A stretch of DNA of 64,000 nt from Antedon mediterranea. Lineage: Eukaryota; Echinodermata; Crinoidea; Comatulida; Antedonidae. Made by a program: the position numbers and the translations under genes. The notes below the pieces were generated by a model. The model saw only the letters and a program-made list of their open reading frames with translations, ran no database searches and was not told where the DNA came from. The DNA lies in the NCBI RefSeq assembly GCF_964355755.1, contig NC_092671.1:1309001-1373000 (forward strand). The letters run 5' to 3'. Positions 37,901 through 52,065 of the stretch are shown in pieces (within the stretch, counting starts at the first letter, position 1; every line of letters begins with the position of its first letter).

Positions 37901-39356
37901 AGTAAAGAATTGAAAGATACTGAAAAAACCCTTTTGTAAAACATGGCCGACTTTATTCTTATCATAATTTTCAATATACAGTAGAATAACGTTCCGAGGG
38001 TATTGCTAAACACCCAAACCATGCATTATTTTGGGGATAAAAAAAACATTTTTTAAACTAACATAGCAAGTGAGTTGTACACTACAAGATTCAATCACTT
38101 TTATGCTGGTTCAATAAGGTTTGCTATGTTTTTTGGAGGATTGAAGGGGTTTAGAAATATTATTGCTATATTAGTGTACTACAGTAAATACTGTACCAAA
38201 TAAGGACAGATTGATCGGTCAAGATTCTGAACTATCTATAGCTCTGACAATTTATAGACATTTACTGTATCTACTGTTGATGATATGTCAATTGGCACAT
38301 GTACAAATGTACATGGCAATATAGAGGTTGCTCTTTGCTTTGATAGATCGGCAAAAAAATCAGTGGTTTTATGTCAATTCTATAATGGTATAATATTTTT
38401 AATTATTCAAACTGAAAAATCTAGGAAATGTCAAATTACAAGCACAAGAGTGTACATTCATCATTAAATCAAAATGTGTGAGATATGTTTCTAATATTCA
38501 AAATGATGTAAAAAGGCATGTAAGTCAGTAATAATCTATTGTTGATTTAGAATATACCGGATCGATCAAAGCAATTAAAATTAGCGTGAACTTAGGTCAA
38601 GCATGTAATTATAAACACCTTGTCACTTATTTCATCAGGTGAGAATGAGCAGTAAAAGTCATTCTGCGTGACGACGACGAAGTCATGATTTCTCATTAAC
38701 AATCTTTATTATTCTCTAATATCAGTTTTGTGACAAACTTCGCAGTGGCAATATGAAGATTTGAAGTTTTACATGGCACAATACCAAGGTCTTAGGTTCG
38801 AGTCTGAGCTCTGTCTCATAGTAACTCTACCACATTAAATATTTAATTGTGCCATCTAATAATATTAAGTGGTATAAAACAAAACATTTCATTCATCTAC
38901 TATTTCAATACTATACTTTTTATAACTGTTCTACATTTTTTCAGTTAAGATTTAATACTTTCCGGAAGAAAACTTTGGAAAAAATTGGACATTCTACAGT
39001 AGGCCAGCCAAAGAGTGTATAGTTTTGGGATAGTTGCAAAAGGATACTAATGAAACCCACTGAATTATTATTATTAATGTCTGACAACTTTGATCAACAT
39101 GAAGTGTTTGTACAAAGTCTCTTTACTGTTGGTTACCATGTGGTTAAAACATTTCTTACAATACATTATCATAATGAGCAAATAGAACTTCAGACACATC
39201 AACGCGAGGAGAAATGTCAATTCAAACTTCAATAAATAGTGCTCAAATCTAACATTGTCAGAATAAAGTTAGGAAATAAATTTCTCTCGCCATTTCAAGA
39301 TAAAGTTTTTCCAGGAAATGCTTACCAATAATTTTTTTCCTGAACCAGGCTTTCCC

Positions 39357-39420
39357 TTGGTATAGTCCCACTCGCCAAAGTCCGCCAAATGTTGTGTTCT
39401 AGTGAAGTGGGATTATACCA
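39357..39420. repeat. Short inverted repeat with open frame
   Basis: tggtatagtcccact and its near-perfect reverse complement agtgggattatacca face each other about 33 bases apart. The minus strand reads an open frame (TQHLADFGEWDYTKGKPGSG, then KKLL) up to a GTAAGC donor at 39325. It is probably a small hairpin repeat; a relation to the missing CH exon is possible but weak. Confidence 0.4.
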
Positions 39421-42400
39421 GAGGATATATGGTACAAACAGTAATTACAGAATATTCAATCCTAACACAAGGTGCGTATACCATTACTACAGTACCCTAA
39501 GTACAGTACTGTATCTTACTTTTGTACATTACTGTGTGGTTAAGTTGATTAGTGGAAAATTCGGTTTTTAGAAATTGAAGATTGTACATGTAAGTCAAGT
39601 CCACAGAATCTACAAGAGACTTGCAATAAACTCACTGGTATCAAAATAGAAAACAGCTAATCCTATGGTCATTATTGGCTCATTCACTCGCCAGAATCAA
39701 TGTTAAATTATCCTTTTTACGACACATCATTATCTATCCAACCTACATCCAGACTAGTCTCACAGGGAAACAAACAGATGTGGAAATACTCTAAACATAA
39801 AGTATTAAAAAACATGGAAACACTCGCTATATACATGTTCTTATTCATCTCGTCAAAATTCAATCAAGTTTGACTGAATCATTTATTGACTCTATCGTTA
39901 GAAGTTGAAACGTCGCCTCAATTCATAGAATCTGGGATGTTTTGTATGCAAAGACTGTTGTGTGTGTTTACTGTATATCATAGTAATATTTATAATTTTT
40001 ATTCTGATAATTTTGTGTGGTCAGTTTGTACAGTAAAGGTGAAATTTACAGTAATTTATTTAAATTAATACATTCTTCAAATTAAACTTGTAGCAACTGT
40101 GTAAATGGCCATGATAAGCAGTATGAAACAATTAATGTTATTTACAATAATGTACTGTTGAGTTTCTCGACGTTTAGGTCAATATGCTTTGATCGTCCTC
40201 AGAAGTGATGTTATTTACATTAATGTAATTAAACATTGTACTAAATATTCATATAGCACATAATGAAATTCATGTTTAATTTTCATTAGCTAGAATCAGA
40301 ATTTCTCCGGGTAAAAGTTTTTGTTGTAAAAAAATATCATTTATACAGTAACTATTTATATATTTTAATATTTAATTTTTCTTGCTAAGTTACTGTACAA
40401 TCAGTAATTTAAATATAACCATAATTGAAATTGAAATTAATAAAAAAAAACTATACAGTAATACTGCGGTCAAATATATTTTAAAGGCCACTAATGGTCA
40501 GTTTTTCTTTCACACTATGTATGATATATGACTGGTCATTTTGAATGTCCAGTGATGATTCATTACACTTGCTGTATTCACTCAGTGGTTTGCAAGCGAT
40601 AATCATATTTACATAATTATATTGCGAGGTGAATACAAATGCAATCGGTCATACGTTCAAGAATAAATGATGTCCATTTTGTAGAAGCTTAGCGGAGTTA
40701 GCTCACAGTCCAATAACCATCCAGCTATAGCATCTGTTAAATATTCCTTATCTAATTTTGTTGCATTACATATACAGTATGTTTAATAGATTTTAGTTGT
40801 TAAATAACAACATCTACTGTAAATACATCAAAACAGGAAATTCTCTCAAAATTTTAAATATACTGTAGATACAGTATTAATAATTACAATTTTAGTAAAA
40901 TTATGTTGGCCTGCCAGGTTTTTTCTGAAGAAAAAAAACGACATTTTGGGTTTAACCAGTTTTTGCTAGCTCTATGGTCTGTTTAAATTGTGAACACACG
41001 CTTGATTTATATAAAGTAAGTACAGTATAAATAATAAAAACACTCTTCGCAAAACTGAAAAATAAAAATACTGGTGGAAAACATACTGTATCAATGTACT
41101 CACCACTCTTTCTTTACTACAGTATTGTTGTACTGTACTCTATTCAGTATCCTTAGAAAAAACAATTCTTTAAAAACTAAACCTCAATTTCGACTTGCAT
41201 TTCTAGACTAGGTTGTACGAGTGCTAGGCCAATATTATTGATGATGATTGTGTGTGCTACATCTGCTCTATGCTAATGCAACACTAATCAACATTTTCAA
41301 TTAACTGTATAATTTCGCCTTCAGCTGGATGATTCGTAAGTTTCATGAACACATCAATTGGACGTTATTACTTCTGGGAGCATTTACTGTACTCCCTTAG
41401 ATGTCAATTGGACTGCTTTATATCAACAGGGAATTACAGTATTCTAATTCCAAATGACTATGGGTTCGCATTTACAATTTAACTCCTCTTCCTATAGTAA
41501 GTACTATTATTAGTTTTATGAATAAAAAGAAGTGGCCATCTTAAAGCTAAGTTCACACTGAACTCAGATTTTGTCCATCCGCAAGAGAAAACTCTGGGCT
41601 ACTGTATGTTACGTTTTTCAATAACACAGTACGTTTTGTATAGAATCCAGAAACATAAATTGAGAAAGTGACTGTTGGTCCTTAACCTAAAATACTTGTT
41701 CTGACACAAATGAGTAAATATTGTTCAGGAGTAAAAAAAAAAAGAACCCTGATTTAAAACAAACTACTGTAAAGACATTGAAAAACCTACCTACAATCAT
41801 TAGAATGTGCACAGTACGTATACACCACACTAAAAATAACAATAACTGAATTTATAAAATTAATTTCCCATTCATTAAAATCTCCTTAGAAAAAAACAAT
41901 AAAATGATCGATATCATTGTCTGGTGCCAGATAGAACTATTAACTCAAACACCAGAATAAAACATCACCTATTATAATAATAAATATTATAATTCTCACT
42001 GGTTATTCAAAAGTGATTTAATAAACTAAAAGTAATCAATATTTATTATTGATTTTCTATAATTATCACTACTTAGGTTTGTTAGTATCGTGGGATTTCC
42101 AATTTGTTTGTGTGAATTTTGGGACCATCCCATTTTGGGACCATCCCATTTTGGATGGGTTTGATGTGGAAAAAGATTTAGGAAGGTCTTACTACTGTAA
42201 GTACTGTATGTACTTTAGGCCTACTGTCCTAGAGGAAAAAGCTAAAAAGGTTACTCAGTGGCCCCTTTGCCATTCTGATACAAAATGTTCTTTTTGTGTA
42301 AAGCAGAAAGCTACCTTTTGCCATTCCATAATTAGTGCCCTAAAACTCTAAAAACAGAAAAGTTAACAACAAAGAAACGAATTGATCATTAAATAAGTTA

Positions 42401-44383
42401 TTAACAAGATTGGTGATACACAAAATTAACAAGATCAAACTGTGGACAAAATGACATTTCATTAAACCGAAAGTAAAATATAGTTGGTAGGTCTTCTGAT
42501 AACAATCTACAGTAATACACTGTATGAATACAATAACTTCTGGAATTATACAAAACACATTCCTAACAATTTCATTGTCATTATAAAATAAACCTAAACA
42601 TACAATATACACGAAAAACTACAAACCAAAACGCCCACAAGAACCAATATAGAAGAGAAGAAATTAAACTGTAAATCCACTGGACTTAATTTGTCAACCA
42701 AGTCACTGGCTACTGTAAACTTACTCATAAGAAAGTGTGCCGATTACCTAAATTTTGTTGTTCCACATTAATTACTACAAGCTCAGCAATTGTACTGGTC
42801 AGTTTAAAAAGTTTATTTGCATTGAAATACCCATAAACAAAATATACAGTACCTTTAGTATCTAGATGCAAACTGTCAAAACCATTTCAATAATTATGTT
42901 AATTATAACTAAGGTAATTAACATTCTGTAATGAGCTACCACGATTATTCTAATGCATTGGCTTAAGAAAATCCAATTTCCTTTCTTAAAAATCGGGCAC
43001 AATCATTTACTGTAACTCCTTATGCGCATCATACACCATAATAATGGACAACAAACAAGTGTGTTAAAAACTAGGACGCGTTTAACCGCTGTTAACGTAA
43101 AGCTTTTGGCGAAATGTGCAAATAACTTGACAAATTTGCTGTAAGATTCAGTAATGGTGTCTACCTTTTTAGCGTCTAATCTTCAAAGTGCTAATGCATG
43201 TTATTTACAATACATATAAAATATTATTGACTGAATTACATAGGCCTGCTGATAATTAACACAATAGAATAATAATTCTATTCATATTTTACTGTATATT
43301 ATTTTACAACAAATAGCTGATATTGACACTATCTGGTGCCATACAGTAGAGTAGTAACTGTGAATAACTTAATATAAAGAAAAGCTTCGCACTGATGATG
43401 GAAACTGCTTTCTGAAACATGTGTGGTGATCATCCATATTAAGATTAAATATTTTTTTTTTTTAAATATTTTTGAAAGGTTGAGATACAAAGCATTCAAT
43501 GAATATTCAAATATTATTTCCGAAACTGGTAAATTTAGCACTAAGATAAGAAATCCAAATTACAAATGTTTTAAACATTTAATATCGAACACTACATTAG
43601 AACAATAAAATGCTATGAATCCTTTATATTGTCTAATACCAAAATAGATTACTGTATGAATAATAATTTTACTTTTCTTTACTTTCAATATTCACCAACA
43701 CATGGTGGTCTAGAAGTAAACTTCAGGGCCAGTAATATAAAGAATATATGTTCAAATCCTAAATAATTATTAGAACTGTATCAGTACTGAGTATTCAGCA
43801 TGGTTCATTTCAGGTTGGCAACACATACAGTAGGCCTACTATCTTGATTAAAACTAAATATAAAGTATCTTAATAACTACATTCTACTTACAATGTTTGT
43901 TACATGAATAACCACATACCTATCTAATCCAACTCAAACAAACCAACAACTAAAAGAAACACATTCAACAAAATGATCAACACACGGTTGAAAACAACTA
44001 TTGGGCAAAATCAAACAAACATGGGCACACACAATAAAACTTTACTTAGATCAGATTGTATCATTCTGTCTGCAAATAAAAGCAAAAACTGTACATTGTA
44101 CCTACGCCTGATCACCTAAATAGAAACTATTTCTGCAGGCATTTTAGGTTACTAAAGGTAATGCAATGAATTGTAATGAGTATAGAACAGAAAACAAATA
44201 AACTTGATACAATTCTTATTTGCTATAGCACCAACAAAGATCACTAGATAATCATGATATAATTAACAACTTTACCGCTGTACTTGGAAATATTTAAGAT
44301 ACTATCTAGCCTCGCAGCATAACCTTTAATAGTATGTATAGTTAGTTGTCCCTCATTAAATTTGTTTTCATTCGTACAATATA

Positions 44384-44553
44384 TAATAATATATAATTGT
44401 AGGCATACAGTACTTCAAAATTATATATAATTGTAGACCTACTGTACTTCCAAATTAATATAATTGTAGGCCTAAATTATATCAAAATGATATATAATTG
44501 TAGGCCTACATTATATCAAAATTATATATAATTGTAGGCTACTGTATTTCAAC
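44384..44553. repeat. Degenerate tandem repeat with tataattgtaggcc motif
   Basis: About five imperfect copies of a roughly 40-bp unit containing atataattgtaggc followed by ctac and ttatatcaaaat. Confidence 0.7.
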
Positions 44554-45353
44554 AATAATTTTTATTGCAACTTAAAAATAAATTACAGTATGAAAAATTG
44601 TTTTTCTTAATTTTATTTCGTTAATAACAAAAACAATAATTCAATATTTTAATATAACAAAATCCCATTGTTGCTACCAAAGAACAGAAGACAATTGCAA
44701 TAAAATGTTGTTACAATGCATTCCACCTTGGGCAACCTATTGTTATGAAATACAGAAGAGTTAGCCATTTTCCCAGGTCAGCCTTTATTGCGTAAAACAA
44801 AGACTACTGTTCATTGTTTACTTTTTGATTACTCATAAATATCATGGTTTGAATTTATTTACACCATCCACAAAAGACAACAAAAGAAAAGGTTACACAA
44901 TTTAAATTGGCTTTCTTAACTTATTTTTGTGACCCATTTGTTTTCTCATCACCAAATAAACTTTTAAAAAGTTTAAAAATTTACAATACAAAGTAAGGCA
45001 CATTATGATTTCAGTTTCTTGACACCAATAATAATAATAATAATAATAATATATAAGCAAGCTCTCAATGCGCTGTACATCAATTAAAATAGATGATAAG
45101 TGGCAATAATCATGCAGGACAGAGGTGACACTCAATTCCAAAAAGATTATCAAAGACGCTTTTGAATAGTTAAATTGCTCTCTATTGAATACAAAATCAA
45201 GTTTACAATACAGTAAATGTATTTGCATACTTTCTGATAATATTGTAAAATGATATTTACATTTGTTTAATAATCCAGCTGTACACTTCATAATTATCAT
45301 CCAATCTTGATAAGAATATATAATAGTAAAATGTACTACGGTAAGTAAAATGT

Positions 45354-45505
45354 TAAAATAAAAGCTGTGTTCACATGAACATGCATTAGCACTACCCATA
45401 TAATGGATTTAAGATGATCCTAATGTAAAATAAAGCTGTGTTCACATGGACTAATGTTAAGCATGCATTCGATCTAACCATAGAACAGATTTAAGATGAT
45501 CAGAA
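45354..45505. repeat. Imperfect 75-bp direct duplication
   Basis: Two copies each contain aaagctgtgttcacatg near the start and gatttaagatgatc at the end (45354-45427 and 45428-45505). Confidence 0.65.
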
Positions 45506-46973
45506 TTATATCTGAACAGCTAACCCAATCAATCAATTAATTCCTAATACATCTGATGTAACTTTGATGTACCTTCGATATAACTCAATGACAGGTTTCA
45601 GGATGATAAATTAAATTAATAAATTAAATAAATTCTATATTATAAAAAAATAAAAGTAATTAACTATAAAGTACTTACACAAGATGATGCAAAAACACTT
45701 TTGTTAGATGTAACTTGTGATACACATCAATCACATGTGATAAACATCCAAAACATTGTTACTGATCAAATTTTAACAGCCTTTGTCTAATATTAATAAC
45801 ATGTTTGCTATAATACGCTAACAAATAAACTGTACTATCTATCTGTACTGTAGACAACTCATCAGATATCCAGGCCAAGATATGGTGACATCATTTAAAT
45901 AATCACATAGCAATCAGCCAATAGGAATTAGTCTTATATTCACTAGGTTCCAGTCAACCTGTGAATTACTGTCTCATGACAACATTAAGTAATAGTAATA
46001 ATATGAACTTGAACTTATAAACAATAACAATAATGGTATGACCCAATTGGAATTGCAAAACAATAAAATAATAAACTTGAACTTGGGAAAAAGAATAATC
46101 AATAACAAATGGCACGGTATACTGTATTAAAAATTACAACATATTAATCAACCTATACAATACGATACAAATTGTCTTTATTCAGAAATAGCTCTTTCAA
46201 CACAATAAAGTACCGTATTCACCAAATACAATCTAGAGTGAGATATTTCCCTTAAATATTAAGTATTTCACTTAACTCAATAAATATTTAGTATTAGTAT
46301 AGTAAGTATTTCCCTTAAATTGTTCACTTAGATAGGAGATTTTTCTTTTAATTTGAAGTGTTTCCCCTAGTAACTCTAAGTTTTAATAGTGAATATATTT
46401 TTTTAAATAAAATAAAAACTATGAAAGAACACTTGAGAAAAATAATTACAATGACAGAAATGGTATACATTTTATTTTTGTTTGATTAATATACTGGTAA
46501 TTTTGTCCCTGAAAATATACTGAATTTTTGCAATGCAAATTGCCTAATTAACTATAAAAATATGTTTGTAAGATTCTAAGAAAAATGTTAATGAAATAAC
46601 AAAGTTATTTACACTCCAGACAACAAGATAATTAAATAAATAACAATAAATATAAGGCAAACAGTCATTGCACTGAAACAAAGAGTGAAAGAATATCTGT
46701 TTGTTTTGTTCTGTGTTTTGAATGAAAAAGGCTAAAGTTAAATTGTTACTATAAATTCAGTTTTAAGGACAAGTTAGTGAATATTCTTTCATGGAAATGC
46801 ATTATTAATAAATTTATAATTAATTATTATTAATATTAATTCCTTTAAATTTAACTTTATAAATGGCGACTACGTACAAACTTCAGAATCAAAATCTATA
46901 ACACTGCAGGGCTAAAATGATAAAAAATAATCCAATCCTTCAACAACAAATTGTTATGCTCAAGGTTGTATAG

Positions 46974-47799
46974 TATGGAACGCCGTTTACGCAACATTTC
47001 AATGATATGAATTTTATGACGCGATATGTGAATGAAATGCATCGATAGGAATTGAATGGCGCGATATATGAATGAAATGTTTTGAATTGAATGCTTTGAA
47101 TTGAATGTTTTGAATGAAATGTTTTGAATGAAATGTTTTGAATGAAATGTTTTGAATAAATTGTTTTGAATGCAATGTTTTGAATGAAATGTTTTGAATG
47201 AAATGTTTTGAATGAAATGTTTTGAATTAAATGTTTTGAATTAAATGTTTTGAATTAAATGTTTGAATTGAATTGAAAAGTCAAACTATTGGTGGCGTAT
47301 GTCATTCTCGCTCGCGATTTTTTTCTCAACCTCTTAGGCCTAAGTGTGGGTACCCTCATCTCCTTTCCACGCTGCCTTTACAGAGAATCCTAACAGACCT
47401 GGGTTCGGAAATATGTATTCCAATGTTTCAGGTCTGTTAGGATTCTTTGTAAAGGATCCATATTGATGACAGCGTGGAAAGGAGATGAGGGTACCCAGGC
47501 TTAGGCCTAAGAGGTTAAAACAAAATCGCGAGCGGGAATGACATACGCCGCCAATAATTTGACTTTTCAATTCAATTCAAACATTTCATTCAAAACATTT
47601 CATTCAAAACATTTCATTCAAAACATTTCATTCAAAACATTTCGTTCAAAACATTTCATTCAAAACATTCAATTCAAAGCATTCAATTCAAAACATTTCA
47701 TTTATATATCGCGCCATTCAATTCATATCGATGCATTTCATTCACATATCGCGTCATAAAATTCATATCATCAAAATGTTGCGTAAACGGCGTTCCATA
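46974..47799. mobile_element. 826-bp foldback (long hairpin) element
   Basis: Almost the whole element is two inverted arms (left about 46974-47395, right about 47430-47799) around a spacer of 30-40 bp. The ends are tatggaacgccgtttacgc and its reverse complement. A 6-bp GTATAG occurs on both sides (46968-46973 and 47800-47805), the expected target duplication. Each arm has a tandem tract of gaatgaaatgtttt-type units, with different copy numbers, and an inner block with gtaccctcatctcctttcc. No transposase is present. The superfamily is not assigned. Confidence 0.85.
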
Positions 47800-48175
47800 G
47801 TATAGCTTTAAATGTTCTTGTATCAAACTTTTAGACTTGTAGTTTTTTAGAAGCCTCCTCAACTAGACTTATAAAAACAAGACTTGTCATCCCATATCAA
47901 ACCTTGTCAAATGTAATTTTACTTCAGATACTTTCCAATGTGTAATGCCATTTGAGTGCAAATTACTAAAAGCATATGTGATCTTTGAGAGCATAGCATT
48001 AGTAAACTAAAACTTACTTTAATTCCAAGCCAACAAAATCGTTAAATACCGTAAATACTAAGCACATCGTTCGCTTCTTAATATTTATTTTATCCGTTTG
48101 TAGTCGGAGGTGGCTGTATAGCCATAAAGAGATGACACTACGAATTAAAGAATATGGCATTCCAATTTAACTTAC

Positions 48176-48244
48176 CTGCTGTGTTTTTGCATCGGTTGAT
48201 TCACGCTATCGGATTGAATAACAAACCTGATCCTCGCATGCCAA
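48176..48244 (-). other. Candidate 5' exon upstream of NAV exon G
   Basis: A strong minus-strand donor CACAGCAG|GTAAGTTA lies at 48175 and a possible acceptor TTGTGTTAG at 48245-48247, bounding 69 bp. Only one frame is open through it, ending SVNQPMQKHS with two bases left over. It could be a 5' untranslated or first coding exon of NAV, with ATG at the MQKHS position, or a chance pair of splice signals. No CH-like sequence is present. Confidence 0.3.
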
Positions 48245-49620
48245 CTAACACAATAGTATGGCTTAATACATTGCTTTTACTACTGTACACGTAATAATTC
48301 ATAACCATCCCAATAATGTTTAATTGGTGATAATACACAGGTCTTCGTATTAAGATATTAAACGTGACTGTGAACTAGAAAGATGTACACATGCTAGTTC
48401 ACTTCACAAAATGATCAAATGCAACAACATTTGAACATATAATATGGAGAACTTAAGTCCAGCAACCAGTTCTCAGTAAGAGTATTGCTCAAATGAGCTA
48501 ATTACAATGGGTCAATGTTTACAATAAACAAACCTAATGGAGCGTGACAAAGATTATATAACACTAGTGACTTATGTTTATATCAATACAAAATATGCAT
48601 AAACTATTTAATTATATGTAAATAATCACAAATAAATAATTATATCATGGAGGAATAGTGCCTAAACAATAACTTCATGATTTATATAAATTATTGTAAT
48701 TTTTGTCCATACTACAAACATGGACCTATTAATGCTACGAATTCTTATATTCTTTATATTGGCAGGCTGAACATAAAATAATGCTGTACAGTGTATCTCT
48801 AATTTAATAATTTTTTTAAATAGCTGTGACAAAGAAATAGTGGACTACATTCTGGCTTTTTTACTTATTACTATATACTAGATCCAGCAACTGATATCCA
48901 CAGCATTGGCATTTTGTTAATGGATTTTTTAAAAATCACATTAAAATTCAGCTACAAAAAAAATCCAATAAAACAGATTAAAATAAACGAATAACTAAAT
49001 GTTATCAGAAATTAAAATATTTTTGTTACAAAATTTGCCATTTAATATCTGCTGACTCATCAATTTAGTGACAACATATAAACAGATTCAAAATTACATT
49101 TTTTAATGTCATTTATTCCAGTTGGTTTTTTCTAGCATGAGTCATCATAACATCTACCAACGTTGATAAGTGTAAATGAAATTCTGCAATTAATTCTAGA
49201 CATGAATCACAAAGAATAACACTATTGCAATACTACACGCAAGGGCCATGAAATTATTGATGTGCTTGCCGATTGGTCGGAGCACAAAATAATATTTTTA
49301 AATAACTTTGTTTTAACTTTATTTATTTTAAATATATACTGCATGTTTTATGCAACAAATGTTTATTACTATTTTCCTGTTTAAATCTCTTTTTTTCTTT
49401 CATATTATAAGTTAGAAATTATTATTTTTTTATATATTTTTTTAATTTTTTGTATACTGTTGTAAGTACTTTAGGCATAAAAACATTACCAAATATTTAT
49501 CACTTTATTACTACATTCATACCTCATGGGTATTTATTTCTTCATGGTGGTATTTCTATGTCTGACTTCCTTTAAAAAAAAGTGGAATTTTAAAGGAAAA
49601 GGCGTGTACAAAAGGATACA

Positions 49621-49642
49621 CCAGGGAGGTATACCTCCCTGG
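49621..49642. repeat. Perfect 22-bp palindrome
   Basis: The 22 bases centred on gtatac, with arms ccagggag and ctccctgg, are identical to their reverse complement. It could be a cruciform-forming site, the fused ends of a deleted element or a dyad binding site; nothing around it decides. Confidence 0.9.
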
Positions 49643-50280
49643 ATATACTGTAACAATGTAACCTAATTGTATTGTAAAGGTGATACTAAAAGAACCAAAC
49701 TCCACATTGTCCCCTTTAATACCCCACTCTAACAGAGTATATGGGTGGTTATTGTCCCAGAATTCAGCAGGAGTGCCAATCCCAATTTGTGAATATCAAA
49801 TTTTTCTCATATATCCATCAAGGATAGCACGTGGCATTACTCTCATCCTACGCATTTCAACGATGACATTTGGATTAGTCATTTCAGGATTGGTAATAAA
49901 TTTTAATTAAAGATCTTGTGTACTTTAAACCCTATTATGTTTACTATACAACTGCTGAAACAATGCATTTTAAATGAGAACAATTGGAGCTACAGTAGAG
50001 CGTCTATTAAGGGGACAACTGAAAGACCCAACAAAAATGTCTCCATAATAGAAGTTGGCCATAGCATTGAAAAATAAAATTACTCTTCATTCCTTTCATG
50101 GGAAAATAGTTTTACTGCAACAATTTTGAGTAGTATAGAGTATCTTCTATCTCTTATCTATTTTTCGCTTTTATTTTTTCTGCCACATATTTGGATGTAT
50201 ATATCGAGGGTCTTAATGATCAGTTCCTTTACTGCGACTGTATAGGCCACCATTATTAAAGATGTTAAATGAATAAAAAT

Positions 50281-50510
50281 ATGGGATGGGATGGATGGGA
50301 TAGGATGGATGGGATATGGTGTGTGGGATAGGGTGTGTGGGATAGGGTGTGTGGGATAGGGTGTGTGGGATAGGGTGTGTGGGATAGGGTGTGTGGGATA
50401 GGTCATGTGGGATAGGGTGTATGGAATAGGATGAATGGGATAGTATGGCATGGATAAATGAATGAATGAATGAATAAATGAATGGATGAATGAATGAAAG
50501 TGGATGGATG
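50281..50510. repeat. Compound microsatellite/minisatellite (gggatagggtgtgt, then gaat)
   Basis: A GGGAT-rich start, then about six copies of the 14-bp unit gggatagggtgtgt, followed by a (GAAT)n/(GGAT)n tract. The minus-strand open frames reading as His/Pro/Ile repeats are by-products. Confidence 0.93.
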
Positions 50511-51956
50511 ACCAGAACAGCATAGAAATAGGATCTTAATTTGAATAATGCAGGAGCATTATGTGGAATGCTTGTGTTCACATCATATTGTCAATTTGAA
50601 TTGTGACTAGCAGACGCCTTCTACAATCAATATCCCAGTTCAACAGTCCATGACAAGTGAATAGATCACGCGCAATAAATTTAGAATTAAGTTTATTGCG
50701 AAGTAATTAAAGGGCAACATGCTTACAATTGTTTTAGATTATTAAAAACAAACCTTTTTTATAGGATCCTATATGAATTTAAAATGTATTTTCGAAAAAA
50801 ATAAATGAGTTTGATATAGAGTTTTCTGTACAGGTACTTCATCCCTACTATATAATGTAAAACATAACACATCTGTATATATACACTTATAGGGATACTT
50901 AAATTATTATACTATTCATAGACTTTTTACTGTACTTAATCCAGTCCTATACCTTATGAGGGTTTCACATTGTTTAAATAATACTTAATAGTACTGTACA
51001 TTTACATATTTGTTTGCATTAGATATTTCTATGTTGATAAATTGTTCAAAATTTACAATTACTCTAAAATTTCAATCCTTTTAAAATGATGACATCATCC
51101 TAAATTTGGTATTATTCAGAACAGTAAAATAATTAAATTTTTATGTAGAGCACACTGGATCATTTTTGCGACGCCATAGTCACTTTAATTTGTCATGCAA
51201 AGAATTATTCATGTCCGAGAAGCAGTTATTATTACAAGAAAACGTGATAAGATTTACTATATAGATCCTCCTCAAGATATGCATACAATACTGATGGAGA
51301 ATTTAATAGTGCAGCATATACAAAGTTTTTGAACCTACATTAAAATAATAGTTATTTTTATTTATTCATGGTATCTGTTATTTCCCAAAAAAAACAATAA
51401 AATGCAGAGACAGCTAAAAGCTGAAATAAAGTATATTTAATTGAAATTAAAGATTAGATAAATAGCAATACTATCATGGTACTTACTAATACTAAAAAAA
51501 ACATAATAAAAATCAAGAAACCGTACAAAAAAAGGGACATTTGCTAGTACAAAAATATCAATATTTATGTAAAATATAATTATCAAACGGAACATAATTT
51601 TGTTATAACATATATTGATAACAAAGCATAATTCATGCTTAGGTAACATTCACAATTATTTTTACTAATAAATACCATCTATAATTTACAAGACGTTAAT
51701 AGTATAAATCTCAAATAAACCAGGCGACAAACTAATTATTGTAATTAGGAGTTCAATCAACTATGAAATCCTTGATGGTTTCCTAAGCTATTAGTTTCTT
51801 TAAGAATCTTTAAGTTAAAATCAACATCATATTGATAGGCAAGATTACTTTCTCTGTTTCCAGGGATGATATTCAAACGTTGTATTCATGAAATGTATGC
51901 AAGTGTAATTGATGGAAGAATTACTTCTGACAGAATAATAATGAAAAACAAATATT

Positions 51957-52065
51957 GTATCCTGCCAGTACCATATTGTATCCTGCCAGTACCATATTGT
52001 ATCCTGCCAGTACCATATTGTATCCTGCCAGTACCATATTGTATCCTGCCAGTACCATATTGTAT
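51957..52065. repeat. Minisatellite, 21-bp unit x 5
   Basis: Five perfect copies of tgtatcctgccagtaccatat. The unit is seven codons, so frames stay open on both strands (CILPVPY / DTIWYWQ); this is not taken as coding. Confidence 0.95.

Larger units (their letters stand above)
37901..46973. other. Long NAV 5' intron or flank, no gene recognised
   Basis: About 9 kb of AT-rich DNA. It should contain, if they are in the window at all, the exon(s) for the first part of the CH domain, but I could not find them. Noted inside: a 15-bp direct repeat (gggaccatcccattt) at 42120-42152, a tandem array at 44384-44553, a (TAA)n run at 45026-45050 and a duplicated block at 45354-45505. Confidence 0.5.
47806..51956. 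other. Intron or flank with simple repeats
   Basis: It contains the candidate exon at 48176-48244, a perfect 22-bp palindrome at 49621-49642, a 'tattaaggggac' repeat fragment at 50005-50060 and the satellite at 50281-50500. Nothing else was recognised. Confidence 0.5.

Noticed and set aside
37300-38022. 240-codon minus-strand frame with a repeated 17-residue unit
   Set aside because: It is only the 51-bp minisatellite read in frame; no codon bias and no gene context.
41300-41380. Minus-strand short frame RPIDVFMKLTNHPAEGEIIQL resembling part of a CH domain
   Set aside because: Bounded by stops within 26 codons and lacks donor and acceptor; similarity to the EIIQ motif is probably chance.
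45255-45330. Minus-strand DWMIIMKC segment as a possible CH start
   Set aside because: Only the DW pair matches; the rest does not resemble a CH domain.
50158-50581. Two long minus-strand frames rich in His, Pro and Ile
   Set aside because: Produced by the gggatagggtgtgt and gaat simple repeats.
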